A stretch of DNA of 64,000 bases from Spiroplasma sabaudiense Ar-1343 (GCF_000565215.1 NZ_CP006934.1:806001-870000); one strand, 5' to 3'; positions 8,222 to 20,196 are shown, numbered from the stretch's first letter. Notes: generated from the letters alone by a model not told the origin. Translations and numbers: made by a program.

Positions 8222-8605
8222 TTAACCTTTTGCTCTTAGGTTTTGTGAATTTGGAGGTACGACAACATAGTCATTTTTGTTTTGATATACCATTTTCCCA
8301 TCTTTTAAATAGTGGGTACGAGTTTCAATTACTTTTGTAATGAAAGGGTTTGAAGATGGTTTACCTCGCTTAAATCGATTCTGTTCTGTGAAATTACTAA
8401 TAGAGCTTATAAAAAAATTTATTCATTTTGGAATTTGTGAAAATAAGTAATTTACCTCACCAATATAAGATTGCTCTCTTCAAGAAACAACTTTGTACCC
8501 ATTAGTACCATAGATTTCCCCATTTGATTCAAATAAAAAATAACTACCTCGAAATTTAACGTTTTGAATTTTTTTAAAGCATGGTGTTGTATTTAATGCG
8601 TTCAT
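8222..8605 (-). CDS. Small hypothetical protein of the ABC exporter operon
   Basis: 127 residues with two TGA-Trp codons; it starts 9 bases after the ABC ATPase stop. The sequence MNALNTTPCFKKIQNVKFRGSY begins a soluble protein with aromatic beta-like stretches (YFLFESNGEIYGTNGYKVVSW) and a basic C-terminal half (QNRFKRGKPSSNP). I recognise no domain. Its tight linkage suggests it serves the exporter, for example as a regulator or accessory factor; that is inference. Confidence 0.65.
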
Positions 8606-8614
8606 TAAGCACCT

Positions 8615-9523
8615 CTATACTGATTCTATAATTTCTTCCATATTTATAACTACTTTTTCAAAAACATCTAATGGTAGATTATTTCTAACTAAATATAAGA
8701 ATAAATAGTTAACTTCAAATTGTCTGTTAAATAAAACTATTAATCCATTTGGAGTTGTTTCATCTTCCACACAAGAAATATCTTTTGATCGTAAGAATTC
8801 AGAGATACTTCTTGAATCTCCTCCAGCAACAACAACTCTGTATTTTAAGTCCATGTTAACATCTTTAATTTTTCCACTGTAGATTAGACGGCCCTCTTCA
8901 ACAACCGTTAAAGCATCAAATAAACTATAAAATTCATCAATGTTGTGGGTTGTTAAAATTAGGGTTTTACCTTCCTCTTTTAAACGCTCAAAAATTGCAT
9001 AAATTTTTTTACGTCAAATTGTATCTAGATTAGCCCCTGGCTCATCTAAAACAATAACATCAGGATTCTTTAACAAAGCAATTATTAAACTAACTCTATT
9101 TTTCATTCCAAAAGAAAACGAACGAATTGATTTTGTTCTATGTTCTCAAAGTTCAAAAAGTTTAATTAAATAACGAACACGATTTAGGCGATATTTTTTT
9201 GAACGAATTCCCGAAATTTTCGCAACAGTAATTAAGTATTTTCAAAGCGAATCATTTACAAGCGAAAAATCTGTTGGCTGGTAATATCCTAAGTTTGCAT
9301 TTTGTTTTCAATTACTACGACGGTTTTTACCTTCAAAGGTTACTTTTCCTTGGTATTTATAAATTGAACCAATGATTGTATTTAAAATGACACTTTTACC
9401 CGAACCTGATGAACCCAAAACCGCATGAAATTCCCCACGATGAATATTAAAATTGATTGGTCCGACTTTAAATTTTTTAAAGTTTTTTACATAGTTTTGA
9501 AATGAAATAATTACTTCTGACAT
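8615..9523 (-). CDS. ABC transporter ATP-binding protein
   Basis: 302 residues, single frame with several TGA-Trp codons; ATG at 9523 has GGGGGAAG upstream. Walker A is GSSGSGKS (residues about 37-44); the signature region is SFSFGMKNR, a divergent form of LSGGQ; Walker B is VIVLDEPGANLD; the H-loop is LTTHNID. The C-terminal 80 residues resemble the regulatory tail of ABC-2 exporter ATPases. It starts 12 bases after the permease gene, giving an exporter of permease, ATPase and a small third protein. The substrate is unknown; this class includes drug, peptide and lipid exporters. Confidence 0.88.
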
Positions 9524-9535
9524 AAATTCTTCCCC

Positions 9536-11467
9536 CTAGTTGATATCCATACGTTTGAAAATGTGTGCTGTTATAGTTGTTAAAATAAAACAAGTGATTG
9601 CGTAACCTGCAACAAATAAGTAGCGATTTGATTTGTAATTTTCTCATTTGTCAAAATCAATTTGCATATTTTCTGATGGCAATTGTTTTAGGAAAATTTG
9701 AGGCTCATCATATGATAAGAATAAGTTTTTTTGACCATCAAAAGAAATATTTGAATTCGATCCTGGTGTAAATCAAAAGTCATTATAAGAAAATCCACGG
9801 TTGAATGTGAAAAATTGTAAGAAGTTCTCTAAAAAGTTAAAATTAGAAATCAATCTGTTTGAGAATGTTTTTTTCGAGTAATCTTTTCAAACCGAGTTAT
9901 TAGTTGGTACTGTTAAATTATTTAAATAAGTAAAATTTGATGTTTGATTAATAAAATAAGTTTCCAAAATTCTAGCTGCTAGATAAACTGGTTCGTAAGA
10001 ATCAGTCAAAAAGTTTTGAAATTTTTGAGAAGCTGATCCAATTTTTTCAACTCTTAATGTCTGTTTTGAATCGTTTGCTGAAACAACTAGTGAAATAAAA
10101 TGACTTTTTTGTAGTTCAAATTCTTCTCCACCACTTTTAATAACTTTTCCACTTTTAAAATCCAACAACGGTCCAAATTTACTTCCAGCAGCATACAGCA
10201 TTCTGTTTTCTCCTTTTGAAAAACTTGATTCATCTGGGTACTCATCATTTTTAGCATCAGCTTCATAGTAGACTAATAGATCTGTGTAGTAGTTTGCAAA
10301 ATCATTTAATACCAAGGCTTTTTCTTCGTCGCCTCTCATGCGAGCGTCATCAACCAACCCCAAAAGCTGTGTATAGCTAACAAAATTTGTAAATTCAAAT
10401 TCAAAAGAAACTACATCTTTTTTTTGTGGATAATCTGCTCCTCATGAATTATCATTGGTTGGAACATTTGCAAGTGTAACATCCTTCATTGAAGAAGTTG
10501 ATGTTGTTGTATTCAACATACCCAAATCCCGTCACATTAATTGTCTCTCTTCAAGCGGACAAGTACCAATGCTTCCTGGTTGTAACGAAGGTGAACAGCT
10601 GCTTGATTCTTTATCAAATTTATCAACAGTATAATCTCCGTCAATGTAATAAGTATTTAATCACTTTGATAAATGCGGGTATCTTATTCTTCCTGAACGC
10701 ACATACTTTTGAAAGTTTAGATAGTTTTCGATATCTTCAACTTTAAAAGCTGTGTTAATACTATTGGGAAAATAACCCTCACCATCAGTGACGGTTATAT
10801 TTAAGTTTTTTACTGACTCCTTGTAAAATTGGTATGGCAAAGAACAAATAAATGTTGCTGCTAAAATAAAAGTAAATAAAATTAAAGAAAATGATTGTGA
10901 AAACATTACGTTAACAAAGGTACAAAATGAGATTAGACAAAATGATGCAATTAGTGAATAAATTAACATAGTTAATCAAAATTTAATAAAAACAAAATTC
11001 AGTGTAAATTTAATCAAAGAAAAAACCAAAACCATTGTTAAAAGATTTAATAAAATAACGGTGTAAATTAACAATAAACTAGACATGTACATTGCAAAAA
11101 ATAGTTTTGCTCTTGATATTGATTGAGCTTGATAAATTACAATACTCTTGTCTTCAAACTGGGTTTTTCATAACGTTTGGGTAATTTTCATTACCGAAAC
11201 AAAAATAATAAAACTCATAAAGACAACAAAAAAGTAATCAAAATAAACTAAGATTTGACCTTCGTTTTTTGCAGTTAAAAATAAAATTGTAAAAATTAAA
11301 GTAGTTAGTAGTGAAACGACTAACAAAACAAAGGTTGATAATTGCTTAAAAATTTTTGCAAAAATTATATTTGTAAAAGCAATCCCCGTTATTTTGACTT
11401 TTGGTTTTGAGAGGTTTGTTTCGGCTTCAGCAGCTGTTGGCTGCTCTTTAATAACTTTTATTTCCAT
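9536..11467 (-). CDS. ABC-2-type permease with large extracytoplasmic domain
   Basis: 643 residues in one TGA-Trp frame; start ATG at 11467 behind AGGAGATG. A short cytoplasmic N-terminus is followed by about five or six membrane helices (starting STFVLLVVSLLTTLIFTILF), then a large polar domain (about residues 210-605) that should lie outside the cell, then a final helix (YLFVAGYAITCFILTTI). Few helices plus a big extracellular loop are typical of Mollicute ABC-2 exporters. It heads the operon with the ATPase at 8615-9523. Confidence 0.82.
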
Positions 11468-11533
11468 TTAATCCATCTCCTAGGTTAAAAAATAAAAAGT
11501 TTTATCATTAGATAGAACTTTAAACCAATATTA

Positions 11534-11577
11534 ATTATACACTTTTTTGGGCAAAAAACAATAAGCGAATGCTTATT
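11534..11577 (-). terminator. ackA terminator overlapping the exporter promoter
   Basis: Minus-strand stem AATAAGC/GCTTATT (11571-11577 and 11560-11566) followed by G and six Ts terminates coaD-pta-ackA. A -10 TATAAT (11534-11539) lies 17 bp further on with a weak -35 inside the T-tract, and would start the ABC exporter operon. Confidence 0.6.
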
Positions 11578-11627
11578 AATATATATAAAAATATTAACAT
11601 AATAAATTGTATAAAAATTTTTTATTT

Positions 11628-12824
11628 TTATTTTTTTAGTAAAAAATTGATTTCCCTTGCAATCATTTCTTCCTCATTAGTACGACAAGCATAAATAGCC
11701 AAGGAGCTTTCATCACTAGAAATTAATTTTACATCGTTATAATCTGCTTTATTTCTAGAGTTATCTATTTTTGTGTCTACTAATAAAATTTTTTCAATTA
11801 CCCTTTCTCTAACTCGGTGTGAATTCTCCCCGATTCCGGCAGTAAATACAATGCCATCCAATTTAGTTAATTGAAAATTATTTAAAAATTTAACAATAGT
11901 CTGTGATATTCTGTCCGTGAACATTTCAAAGGCAATCTTTGCATCGCGATCACCCTCATCCATTTTTTTTATTATATCGCGCATGTCGCTTGAAACCCCA
12001 CTAATTCCAAGAAGACCTGAATTTTGGTTCAAAATCGCTGTCACTTCTGAAACACTAAGTTGCTGCTCTTTGGCTACAAATTCAATAATTGAAGGATCAA
12101 TATCCCCACAGCGTGTTCCCATCATTAAACCAGCTAACGGAGTAAAGCCCATAGTTGTATCATATGATTTACCATTTTTAACACAGCAAGCACTTGAACC
12201 ATTTCCTAAATGACAAATTACTAAATTCACATCGTCAATTGATTTTTTTAAGGTGTCAGCCATTTTCTCAACAATATACTGATAACTTATTCCGTGAAAT
12301 CCATATTTTCGAATTTCTAAGTTAGAGTATCATTGTTTAGGAACTGGGTACAAATATTTGGTGTCTTCAATTGTTTGGTGGTATGAGGTATCAAAACACG
12401 CAATTTGTGGAGTTGTTGGAAGTAGTTTTCTAAATGCTGAGATTGCAACTAAAGCACCTTTGTTGTGTAAAGGTGCCAATCGGATACATTCTGTAATTAT
12501 GTTTAAAATTTTTTCATCAATTATTACACTTTCTTTAATTTGTTGACCACCATGAACAACTCTAGATCCTATTGCTGTAATATCATCATAATCTTTGATT
12601 ATTCCTAGCTCTAATAATCTATTAAGAATTAAAGCGACGGCTTTATCATGATTTTGAAGTTCCTCTTTATAATTAAAATTCTTGTCGTTATATTTAATTA
12701 TTAAATTTCCATCAACTCCGATTCGTTCGGCTAAGCCTTCGGCAAATAAGACCAGGTTATCAGAACTAAGTTGAAAAATTTTAAATTTAATTGAGCTACT
12801 ACCTGAATTAATTACTAAGTACAT
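11628..12824 (-). CDS. ackA: Acetate kinase
   Basis: 398 residues, full family length, with one TGA-Trp near 12330. N-terminal LVINSGSSSIKFKIF is the acetate-kinase signature 1; GIKVHGGQ-like GSRVVHGGQQ, HLGNGSSACCVKNGKS (phosphate loop) and GIGENS near the C-terminus are all present. It converts acetyl phosphate and ADP to acetate and ATP, the energy-yielding last step of pyruvate oxidation in fermenting Mollicutes. Its start overlaps the end of pta by 10 bases and it has AGGAGG upstream, so the two are coupled. Confidence 0.96.
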
Positions 12825-13801
12825 AAATGTTCCTCCTTGTTTGCCAATGCTTGAAACAATGTTATTATGGCTGTGTTATAGACATCCAAGAGTGTTGCTC
12901 CTCGCGATAGATCATTAACTGGCTTGTTAAGTCCTAAGATAAACGGTCCCGCAGCAACATAGTCACCCATTCTTTGAGCAATTTTATAACCAATATTACC
13001 TGAATTTAAATCCGGAAATATAAAGACATTGGGTTGTTTTGAAAATTTTAAATCTGGGGCTTTTTTTTGGCGCACTTCTGCACTAAAGGCAGCATCGAAC
13101 TGAATTTCTCCTCCAAAATTAAAGTCAACCTGATCTGTTTTTAAAATTCTGACAGCTTCAGCGACCTTTTCGACTTCTAAACCCTTTCCTGAACCAAGTG
13201 TTGAATAACTTAGCATTGCCACTTGGGGGTCAGGTTCTCCCAGGGTTTTTGCAAATTCTGCATTCATTTTTGCAATTTTTGCTAACTGAGCACTGTCTGG
13301 GCTAACATTTAGTGAACAATCTGCAAAAAGAACTTGTAAATCATTTTTGCTCATTATAATTGATGAGCAAGCAAATTGATATTCAGGTTTAGTCTTGATA
13401 ATTTGTAGTGCTGGTCGTAGAGTATCTGCTGTTGAGTATTTTAAACCACAAACCAAACTATCAACCTCCCCTAACTCTAGCAACATCGTTGCAAAGTAGT
13501 TTGGCTCAACAACCAGTGACATTGCTGTTTCCAGGGATGTTTTCCCGTTTCTTAAATTAAACAAATTATTGGCCATTGCCTCTAAATCATAATTTTCAAT
13601 TATTTTAATTTCGACATTTTTGTGCAAATTTGATTTTATTTCCTTAGCTTTCCGAAAGACAAGAACCGGGATTGCAAAATCACTTGCGGCAATTTGATTG
13701 GCAACATTGATGATTTTTTCCTCTTCTCCCTCTGGAAAAATAATTTTTAATTTGCTTGAGCTATTTTTTAATAATTTTTCTATCTGACTTATTGTGAACA
13801 T
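12815..13801 (-). CDS. pta: Phosphate acetyltransferase
   Basis: 328 residues, the length of the short (single-domain) Pta class. ATG at 13801 is chosen because GGGAGGG precedes it; the in-frame start 12 codons upstream has no such site. Conserved segments include IIFPEGEEEK, YSTADTLRPALQ and the C-terminal GLNKPVNDLSRGA. It makes acetyl phosphate from acetyl-CoA for AckA. It overlaps coaD upstream by 41 bases and ackA downstream by 10, a compact CoA/acetate operon. Confidence 0.96.
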   Translation of the reverse strand: MFTISQIEKLLKNSSSKLKIIFPEGEEEKIINVANQIAASDFAIPVLVFRKAKEIKSNLHKNVEIKIIENYDLEAMANNLFNLRNGKTSLETAMSLVVEPNYFATMLLELGEVDSLVCGLKYSTADTLRPALQIIKTKPEYQFACSSIIMSKNDLQVLFADCSLNVSPDSAQLAKIAKMNAEFAKTLGEPDPQVAMLSYSTLGSGKGLEVEKVAEAVRILKTDQVDFNFGGEIQFDAAFSAEVRQKKAPDLKFSKQPNVFIFPDLNSGNIGYKIAQRMGDYVAAGPFILGLNKPVNDLSRGATLLDVYNTAIITLFQALANKEEHLCT

Positions 13802-14237
13802 TTTTGCCCTCCCTGTGGTTTTTTTGATATATTTCAATTTCTTCTAAAATTGATGAAGATACCTTGCGCAAAGGTAAATCCGAAATAAAGAAAACCGTGT
13901 CCAAATCTGGCTCTATTAATTTATTACCATCTGCTAATTTTATTTCATAATCCATATCATCTGAATTTCTAATTCCTCTAATTAAAAAATTAGCATTATA
14001 TGATTTTGCAAAATCAGCTGTTAGTTGATTTTCGTTAATTAGAATTTCAACATTATTTAAATCTTTTGTTGCAGCTTTAATTTTAATTATTCTATGTTCA
14101 AATGATTTTCTGGGGTTTTTACTAATATTTTTGGTGACAACTACCAAAACTTTTTCAAATAATTTTGCAGCTTTTTGAATAATTTGCAGATGGCCCTCGT
14201 GAAAGGGATCAAAACTACCAGGGTACATTCCAATCAT
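13761..14237 (-). CDS. coaD: Phosphopantetheine adenylyltransferase
   Basis: 158 residues. MYPGSFDPFHEGHLQII carries the nucleotidyltransferase (T/H)xGH motif; FLIRGIRNSDDMDYE and the SSSILEE segment near the end are CoaD hallmarks. It adenylates 4'-phosphopantetheine to dephospho-CoA. The last 14 codons overlap pta. TAGGAG precedes the ATG. Divergent to coaX, so two CoA-pathway genes share the intergenic region 14238-14378. Confidence 0.94.
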   Translation of the reverse strand: MIGMYPGSFDPFHEGHLQIIQKAAKLFEKVLVVVTKNISKNPRKSFEHRIIKIKAATKDLNNVEILINENQLTADFAKSYNANFLIRGIRNSDDMDYEIKLADGNKLIEPDLDTVFFISDLPLRKVSSSILEEIEIYQKNHREGKNVHNKSDRKIIKK

Positions 14238-14378
14238 TTATTTCTCCTATTTGTGATATTTATCATCACTATTATTAAAGCACTTTTTAGCCATTAGTTA
14301 TAAAAAAATAAAAAAAATACAAAATAAATGGGAAAAACTAAAAACTAAATAAGTTATAATTATTTAGAGGTATTAAAA

Positions 14379-15146
14379 ATGGGAAAAAAGTTAGTACTAA
14401 TTGATGTTGGAAATACAACTGTTGATATCAGAATCAAAGTTACAGGCAAGCCTGGTTTTGGGACGGTAAAACGATTTTTCACAAAAGAGCCAAAATTTCA
14501 TAATAGTGACTACTTGAAAACCGTTTTAAATGGAATGGAAAATATAGATTATGTTATCTATTCTTCAGTTGTTCCAGATTGGACTGAAATTATCATTTTA
14601 ACACTACAAGAACTAAAAATTTTGGGTCTTGATGCTAAAAAAGATTTCTTTCATAATGAATCAGATTTCAATAATATTGATTTAAAGAAATTGGGGACCG
14701 ATTTTATCGTTAACTACTATGGGGTGCGATTTAGCTTAAAATTTGATAGCGCCATTGTTATTAGCCTGGGAACGGCAACAACTTTTTTTATTATCAAAAA
14801 TCAAAAATTTATTGGGGCGACCATTGCTCCTGGAATTGAAACTGGTTTAAATGGTTTAATATTAGATACTGCACTCCTAAATGCGGGCAGCTATAATTTT
14901 AATGAGCAATGATTAGGTGAAAATACTTTTGATGCTATTAGCGCAGGAACAATAAACGGCCACTTTGCAATGATAGATGGAATGGTTCAAAAACTTAGAA
15001 ACACTTTTAAAGTCCGCGATGTTATTGTTACTGGGGGTAATTTAAAATACCTTAAAGTTCAACTAGAACAAGAAGGTTTCTTCGTTTGTGAAGATTTAAT
15101 TTTTCAGGGCTTAGAATGGCTCTTAAAACAAAAAAATTTAACTTAA
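14379..15146 (+). CDS. coaX: Type III pantothenate kinase
   Basis: 255 residues, one TGA-Trp at 14910. Motifs of the acetate/sugar kinase fold: DVGNTTVDIR (phosphate 1), SLGTATTF (phosphate 2), GATIAPGIETG and TGGNLKYL (adenosine). The family GxDR segment appears as GTDFIVN, so the usual Arg is replaced. It makes 4'-phosphopantothenate, the first step of CoA synthesis. A -10-like TATAAT lies at 14355-14360 only 18 bases before the ATG, with AGAGG between. Confidence 0.9.
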
Positions 15147-15164
15147 AGTTAAATTTTTTATTTT
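15131..15164. terminator. Bidirectional terminator between coaX and leuS
   Basis: An 11-bp inverted repeat (15134-15144 and 15146-15156) with As left and Ts right. It overlaps the coaX stop codon and the end of leuS and can serve both converging genes. Confidence 0.75.
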
Positions 15165-17572
15165 ACTACAAAATTGACAATTTTATCAACAACAGCAATT
15201 TCTTTAACAAGGGTGTGTTCTTGTAAATAACTATAGATATTTTTTTCAGCCTTAGCCTTATCAAGTAATTCTTCTTTTGTGGTTCCCACTAAAACTTCTA
15301 ATGTTGCTCGTAGTTTACCATTAATTTGAATAGCTACTGTCACATTTTTTTGAACTAACTTGTTTTCGTCTCAACTAGGTCAAGTCTCATAAGTTATTGT
15401 TTTTGAATTACCCAAAAATTCTCATAGTTCTTCTGCTAAATGAGGGGTGAATGGTGATAACAATTTAACAAAGCCCTCTAAATAAGGTTTGTAAATTTCT
15501 TGCGCTTTCATTGCAGCATTAACAAAGACCATTAGTTGAGAGATGGCTGTGTTGTATTTCATATCCTCAATCATTTTACTTACCTTAGCAACAGTTTCGT
15601 TATAAACAAAATCTAGTTCCTTGTTATTATTATTTGTTATTGTTTTTTCTGTAACAAGTCGATAAACCCGATCAAGTCATTTGCGCGAACCATCTAGCCC
15701 TTTGAAGCTTCATGGTAAAGCAGCATCAATTGGTCCCATAAACATTTCATAAAGTCTTAATGTGTCAGCACCATGAGATTCAACAATCTCATCAGGATTA
15801 ATTACATTGCCCTTAGATTTTGACATTTTTTCCCCATTTTCACCCAAAATCATTCCTTGATTTATTAATTTTCCAAATGGCTCCGGATAGGGAACGATTC
15901 CCATATCAAATAGCACTTGGTGTCAAAAACGAGCATATAATAAATGTAAAACAGCATGTTCTTGTCCACCAACATATAAATCCACGGGTAATCATTTTTT
16001 AAATAATTCAAAGGCTTCATCGCTTGCGATTTCTAAGAAATTATTGGGTTTTGTTGTAATTATATAAGCCAAATAATATCAGCAACTTCCAGCTCATTGA
16101 GGCATTGTATTAGTCTCGCGACGAGCCTTGCTCCCTTGGAATTGGATGTTAACTCAATCGGTTACGTTTGCCAATGGCGATTCTCCATTACCACTTGGTT
16201 TAATATATTCAACCTTGGGAAGTTCAACAGGAAGTTGATCTTCAGGAATTAGAGCAATCGAACCATCTTCTAAAAATAATAATGGAAATGGCTCTCCATA
16301 AAAACGTTGTCGAGAAAATAATCAGTCTCTTAACTTATAATTTACTTTTTCTTTTGCCAGTTTTTTTGAAATTAAAAATTCCGTTACTTTTAACAAAGCA
16401 TTTTTAGGACTAAGATTATTCAAAAAATCTGAGTTTATTAAAACAGTTTCACCAACAAATGGCTTTTCAAGTGATGGTGACTCTTGGACAAATTTTATTG
16501 GTAGTTTGTATTTTGTTGCAAAATCTCAATCTCTTGGGTCGTGGGCTGGAACCGCCATTACCGCACTAGTTCCATAATCTTTTAATACATAATCTGCAAT
16601 AAAAACTGGAATCTTTTCTTTTGTAATCGGGTTTATTGCAAAGCTTCCTGTTGCAACTCCTGTTTTGGGTTTTGAATCATCTTGGCGATCAATGTCAGTT
16701 TTGGTTTTAGTATTTTCAATATATTCCTTTACAGCTTGCAAATTTTCGCTTGTAGTAATTTTTAAAACACTAGGGTGTTCTGGAGCCAAAACTAGATATG
16801 AAACTCCAAAAATTGTATCTGCTCGGGTTGTAAAAATTGTTAAAGTTTCACTTGATTTTTCAATTTTAAAGTCTATTTCTAAACCTTTAGATTTTCCAAT
16901 TCAATTTTTTTGTAGTTCCTTGACTGAATTTGGTCAATCAAGATTATTTAAACCATCTAGCAATCTTTCAGCGTAATTAGTTATTTTTAAAACTCATTGC
17001 TTCATTGGTCGTTTAATAACTTCAAAGCCACCAACCTCAGACACCATTTTACCTTTTACAACCAATACTTCCTCATTTGCCAAAACTGTCCCTAATTCTG
17101 GACATCAGTTTACATCAGCTTCGCGAGTTTCAGCAAGGCCTCTTTCAAAAAGTTTTTGAAAGATTCACTGTGTAATTTTATAATAGTTGGGATTTGAAGT
17201 ATCGATTTCTTTGTTATAGTCAAAACTAAATCCTAATTTTTGTAATTGTGTTTTAAAAATTGCAATATTTTTTTTAGTAAAGTCTACTGGATTATTACCA
17301 GTTTTTAGCGCATATTGTTCAGCTGGCAGCCCAAAAGCATCTCATCCAATTGGGTGCAAAACATCAAAACCTTGCATTCGACGCAAACGAGCAACAATAT
17401 CTGTTGCTGTATAACCTCGAGGGTGACCAACATGTAGCCCCGAACCTGAAGGGTACGGGAACATATCTAATATATAGGCCTTTTTATCATTTTTATTTGT
17501 GGTTATAAATGTATTGTTTTCAGCTCAATACTTTTGCCATTTTTTTTCTATTGCTTTGTGAGAAAAATTCAT
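15158..17572 (-). CDS. leuS: Leucyl-tRNA synthetase
   Basis: 804 residues, single frame with many TGA-Trp codons. It starts [16 protein letters not shown]; the class I HIGH motif is LHVGHPRG (about residue 48) after [10 protein letters not shown], and KMSKS (about 583-587) is in [11 protein letters not shown]. The connective editing domain is present (AVPAHDPRD), and the C-terminal tRNA-binding domain ends [15 protein letters not shown]. It charges tRNA-Leu. Monocistronic by position; no T-box-like leader is visible upstream. Confidence 0.96.
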
Positions 17573-17649
17573 AAATATTCCTTTTCTAATTTTAATAATT
17601 TTAACATAAAAAATAATTTAAAACCCTTTGGCTTTGCTGTGATTTAAAA

Positions 17650-19368
17650 TTATTTTACCTTACTTTTTTTAGGTTTTGTTTGCTTTATTGAGGTGTCAAT
17701 TTCGGTTTGAAGATTATCTTGGAATTTCAACTTGGCATTATCAATAGTTAAATTTTTAACTCAACGTTTTTTAGAATAATTAAAATATGCCCAACTAGCT
17801 TTGATTATTTCAGTTGACATTAAGGCTAATTGCATTCAAATAATATCTATTGTTATTATTCCAGCACTATTTAAAGATATTAATGTCGCTAAAATTGGAA
17901 TTGGTAAGACTCAGGTGAAAAGCCCATCCATAATAAAGGCATTTCAAACTGCCCCACCCGTTCTTAAGGTTGAGTAGCAAGCATTTGAAATTGTGATCAA
18001 TGGATAAAAAATTCCATAAAATAATAACATATATTTTGCAATTCGCTGTGCTTCTAAATTAGAACTATTGAAGATGAGACCCGGAATTCATGATGAACTA
18101 ACAGCTAAAATTCCACCAAATAGCATTCCAATTCCCACCGACATAAACATTAGATGCTTTGCGTTGTATTGGGCTTCTTTCAAACGATTTGCCCCCAATT
18201 CGTTTCCAACAAATGCAGAAATTCCGGCATTCATACCATGATATAACGGTCAAAAGAAGGACATTACAATTGTCGTATAAATTGCATTTGCAGTTAGTGC
18301 CTCAACTGAGTATGTTGCTCTTAATTTAATTTGAATTATTAAACCAAGTGCTGCAAATAACTCATTCAAGACAATTGGCATTGCCTTGTTCATTGATTTT
18401 TTTAAAATTTGATTTTGGACCACAAAACTTGAACGAATTGGAATAAATTCAAACCGCTTAATCGCACAAAGGGATACAATAAATATTGTTTGAATTGCTC
18501 GCGAAGATGTTGTTGCTCAAGCGCACCCTTTTACTCCAAGCCCATTAAAGTCACCTAAAAAAGTTGGTGCTGTTAAAAAGACATTCAAAAAACAATTTGT
18601 TGCCAAAGAGATAATTGACATTCAAAAAGAATAAAACGGTCTTCTAGTTTCACGCAGCGAAGTGACTGCTGTTTGATTTATTGATAATAGCAAATAACTT
18701 GAAGATACAATTCGATAATATCCTTCACCTTGTTTTGTTGAAATCAGCGCCGCTTGGTATTGAAAATAGCTAAATCATTGATGAATTTCCTCACTTGAAC
18801 TTGTTGAGTTTAATTTGAATTGAGGTTGTTCTGCATAAGGAGTTGCCGTTGTAAATCAAATTAAATGATGGGTAATTCCGGGAATTGCTAATAATGCAAA
18901 AAAGCCAGTCACTATTAATGCTACATAAAACTTTAAAACTGTGATTTGCCGTAATTTATCATAATTTCCAGACCCAAAATATTGAGCTGAGTAAATTCCA
19001 GCTCCATAACAAAAACCTGATAAAATCGTATACATTAAAATATAAATTTGATTACTTGCAGCAACTCCATTAACAGAAAGCTGACCTGCGCTATAAAACA
19101 TTCCATCTTGAAAATACTCTGATAGTCTAGCGTCTTTTAATTGATCTTTGGATAAGTCTAACCATTGGGACTCGATGATTGAATCTTTTAATTCTCTTAA
19201 TCCAGGAATATCTTTAATAAAATTTACAAAAATATTATCTACAATATCTGTTGAGGCCATAATAATCTCTTGAAAAATTGCTCAAATAATAATTCCAAAA
19301 GCAGCTGCATATCAGCCACGAGAAGCAAAGAACTTTTCTTTTTTAATTGACTTTAAATTTCCAGACAT
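17650..19368 (-). CDS. MATE-family efflux transporter
   Basis: 572 residues in a TGA-Trp frame, starting MSGNLKSIKKEKFFASRGWY. About twelve hydrophobic helices; the first contains FGIIIWAIFQEIIMASTDIVDNIFV, the MATE TM1 pattern with the conserved Asp pair region, followed by repeats of the second MatE bundle. About 100 residues longer than typical bacterial MATE proteins, with a polar loop after TM1 (GLRELKDSIIESQWLDLSKD) and a basic C-terminal tail ending in KPKKSKVK. Expected to export organic cations or drugs using an ion gradient. The substrate is unknown. Confidence 0.82.
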
Positions 19369-19390
19369 TATTTCACCTCATTTTTCAAAA

Positions 19391-19413
19391 TAAAAATATC
19401 ACCAAAAGGTGAT
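19391..19413 (-). terminator. Terminator of tRNA-Ile
   Basis: Minus-strand stem ATCACC/GGTGAT with loop TTTT, then ATTTTTATTTT, 17 bases past the tRNA 3' end. Confidence 0.7.
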
Positions 19414-19429
19414 ACTAATTGTCTTTAAA

Positions 19430-19506
<77 letters not shown>

Positions 19507-19514
19507 AAAACCAT

Positions 19515-19537
19515 TTACAATTATATGTTAATTGTAA
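19515..19537 (-). promoter_or_regulatory. tRNA-Ile promoter with inverted repeat
   Basis: Minus-strand -10 TATAAT (19520-19525) lies between and overlapping the arms of an 8-bp inverted repeat TTACAATT/AATTGTAA (19515-19522 and 19530-19537), the same layout as at tRNA-Trp. Confidence 0.5.
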
Positions 19538-19591
19538 GAGATTTTCAACATTTTTTTAAAATTTTTATAAAAAAATAACAAGTCTAATTAA

Positions 19592-20092
19592 CTATCAAAT
19601 TGTCTTTTCTTGTGAGCGTTCTTTTTTTGTTGGCGCTTCGTAAATTCATTCCGCAATCAAGTCGCCGTGGGCAACAATTCGATTACTTTTCTTTAAAACA
19701 AGGTCTCATTTAGGGTTTATCAGAAATTCAATGCGAATTTCTGCTTTGGGGTCATTGAAATCAGCTAAATTTATTGCAGAAATTTTTTGAAAATTAGTTA
19801 TTATTTCTGTAAACTCTTTTTCTATACTAAATTTTTTTTCTTCATTATTCAAATCATAATAAACCAAATCTATTTCAGCTAGACTTCTTACAGCCGTAAA
19901 TGATATAGTTTTATGATCTGGAAAATACTTCAATTTTGACTCTGCTAAGGGTGGATACACTGTTTCTGAATCGGGCCTAATGCAAATAGCCGCCTTGGTG
20001 TGACTTTCATTAAAGAAAAGCTCATAAGATTTATTTGTAATAAATCCATCAATTGGGGAAATAATTTTAATCTTGTGTTTTATAAATAGCAC
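19592..20092 (-). CDS. EIIA(Glc)-like protein, probably non-catalytic
   Basis: 166 residues with TGA-Trp codons near 19703 and 19595. The fold pattern resembles PTS EIIA of the glucose family: ISPIDGFITNKS, AAICIRPDSETVYPP (normally GxAIKP..V.AP) and, near the end, VAHGDLIAEW. Where EIIA has its phosphorylated His (VHFG or IHIG) this protein appears to read LVYYDL, so the phosphoryl acceptor seems lost. It may be a sensor or scaffold rather than a sugar phosphotransferase. The start is uncertain: GTG at 20092 is the only reasonable codon I see and its ribosome-binding site is very close. Confidence 0.45.
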
Positions 20093-20196
20093 CTTCTCTT
20101 CTATAATGGTTACTAATCTTAAATCTAAAACTATTATATTTCTAAATTTAAAAATTACTACTCATTTTAGAAATTTTGTGTTATTTTTTATTATTT

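Noticed and set aside
17573-17649. T-box or other leader upstream of leuS
   Set aside because: The stretch is short and lacks a T-box motif or terminator/antiterminator pair.
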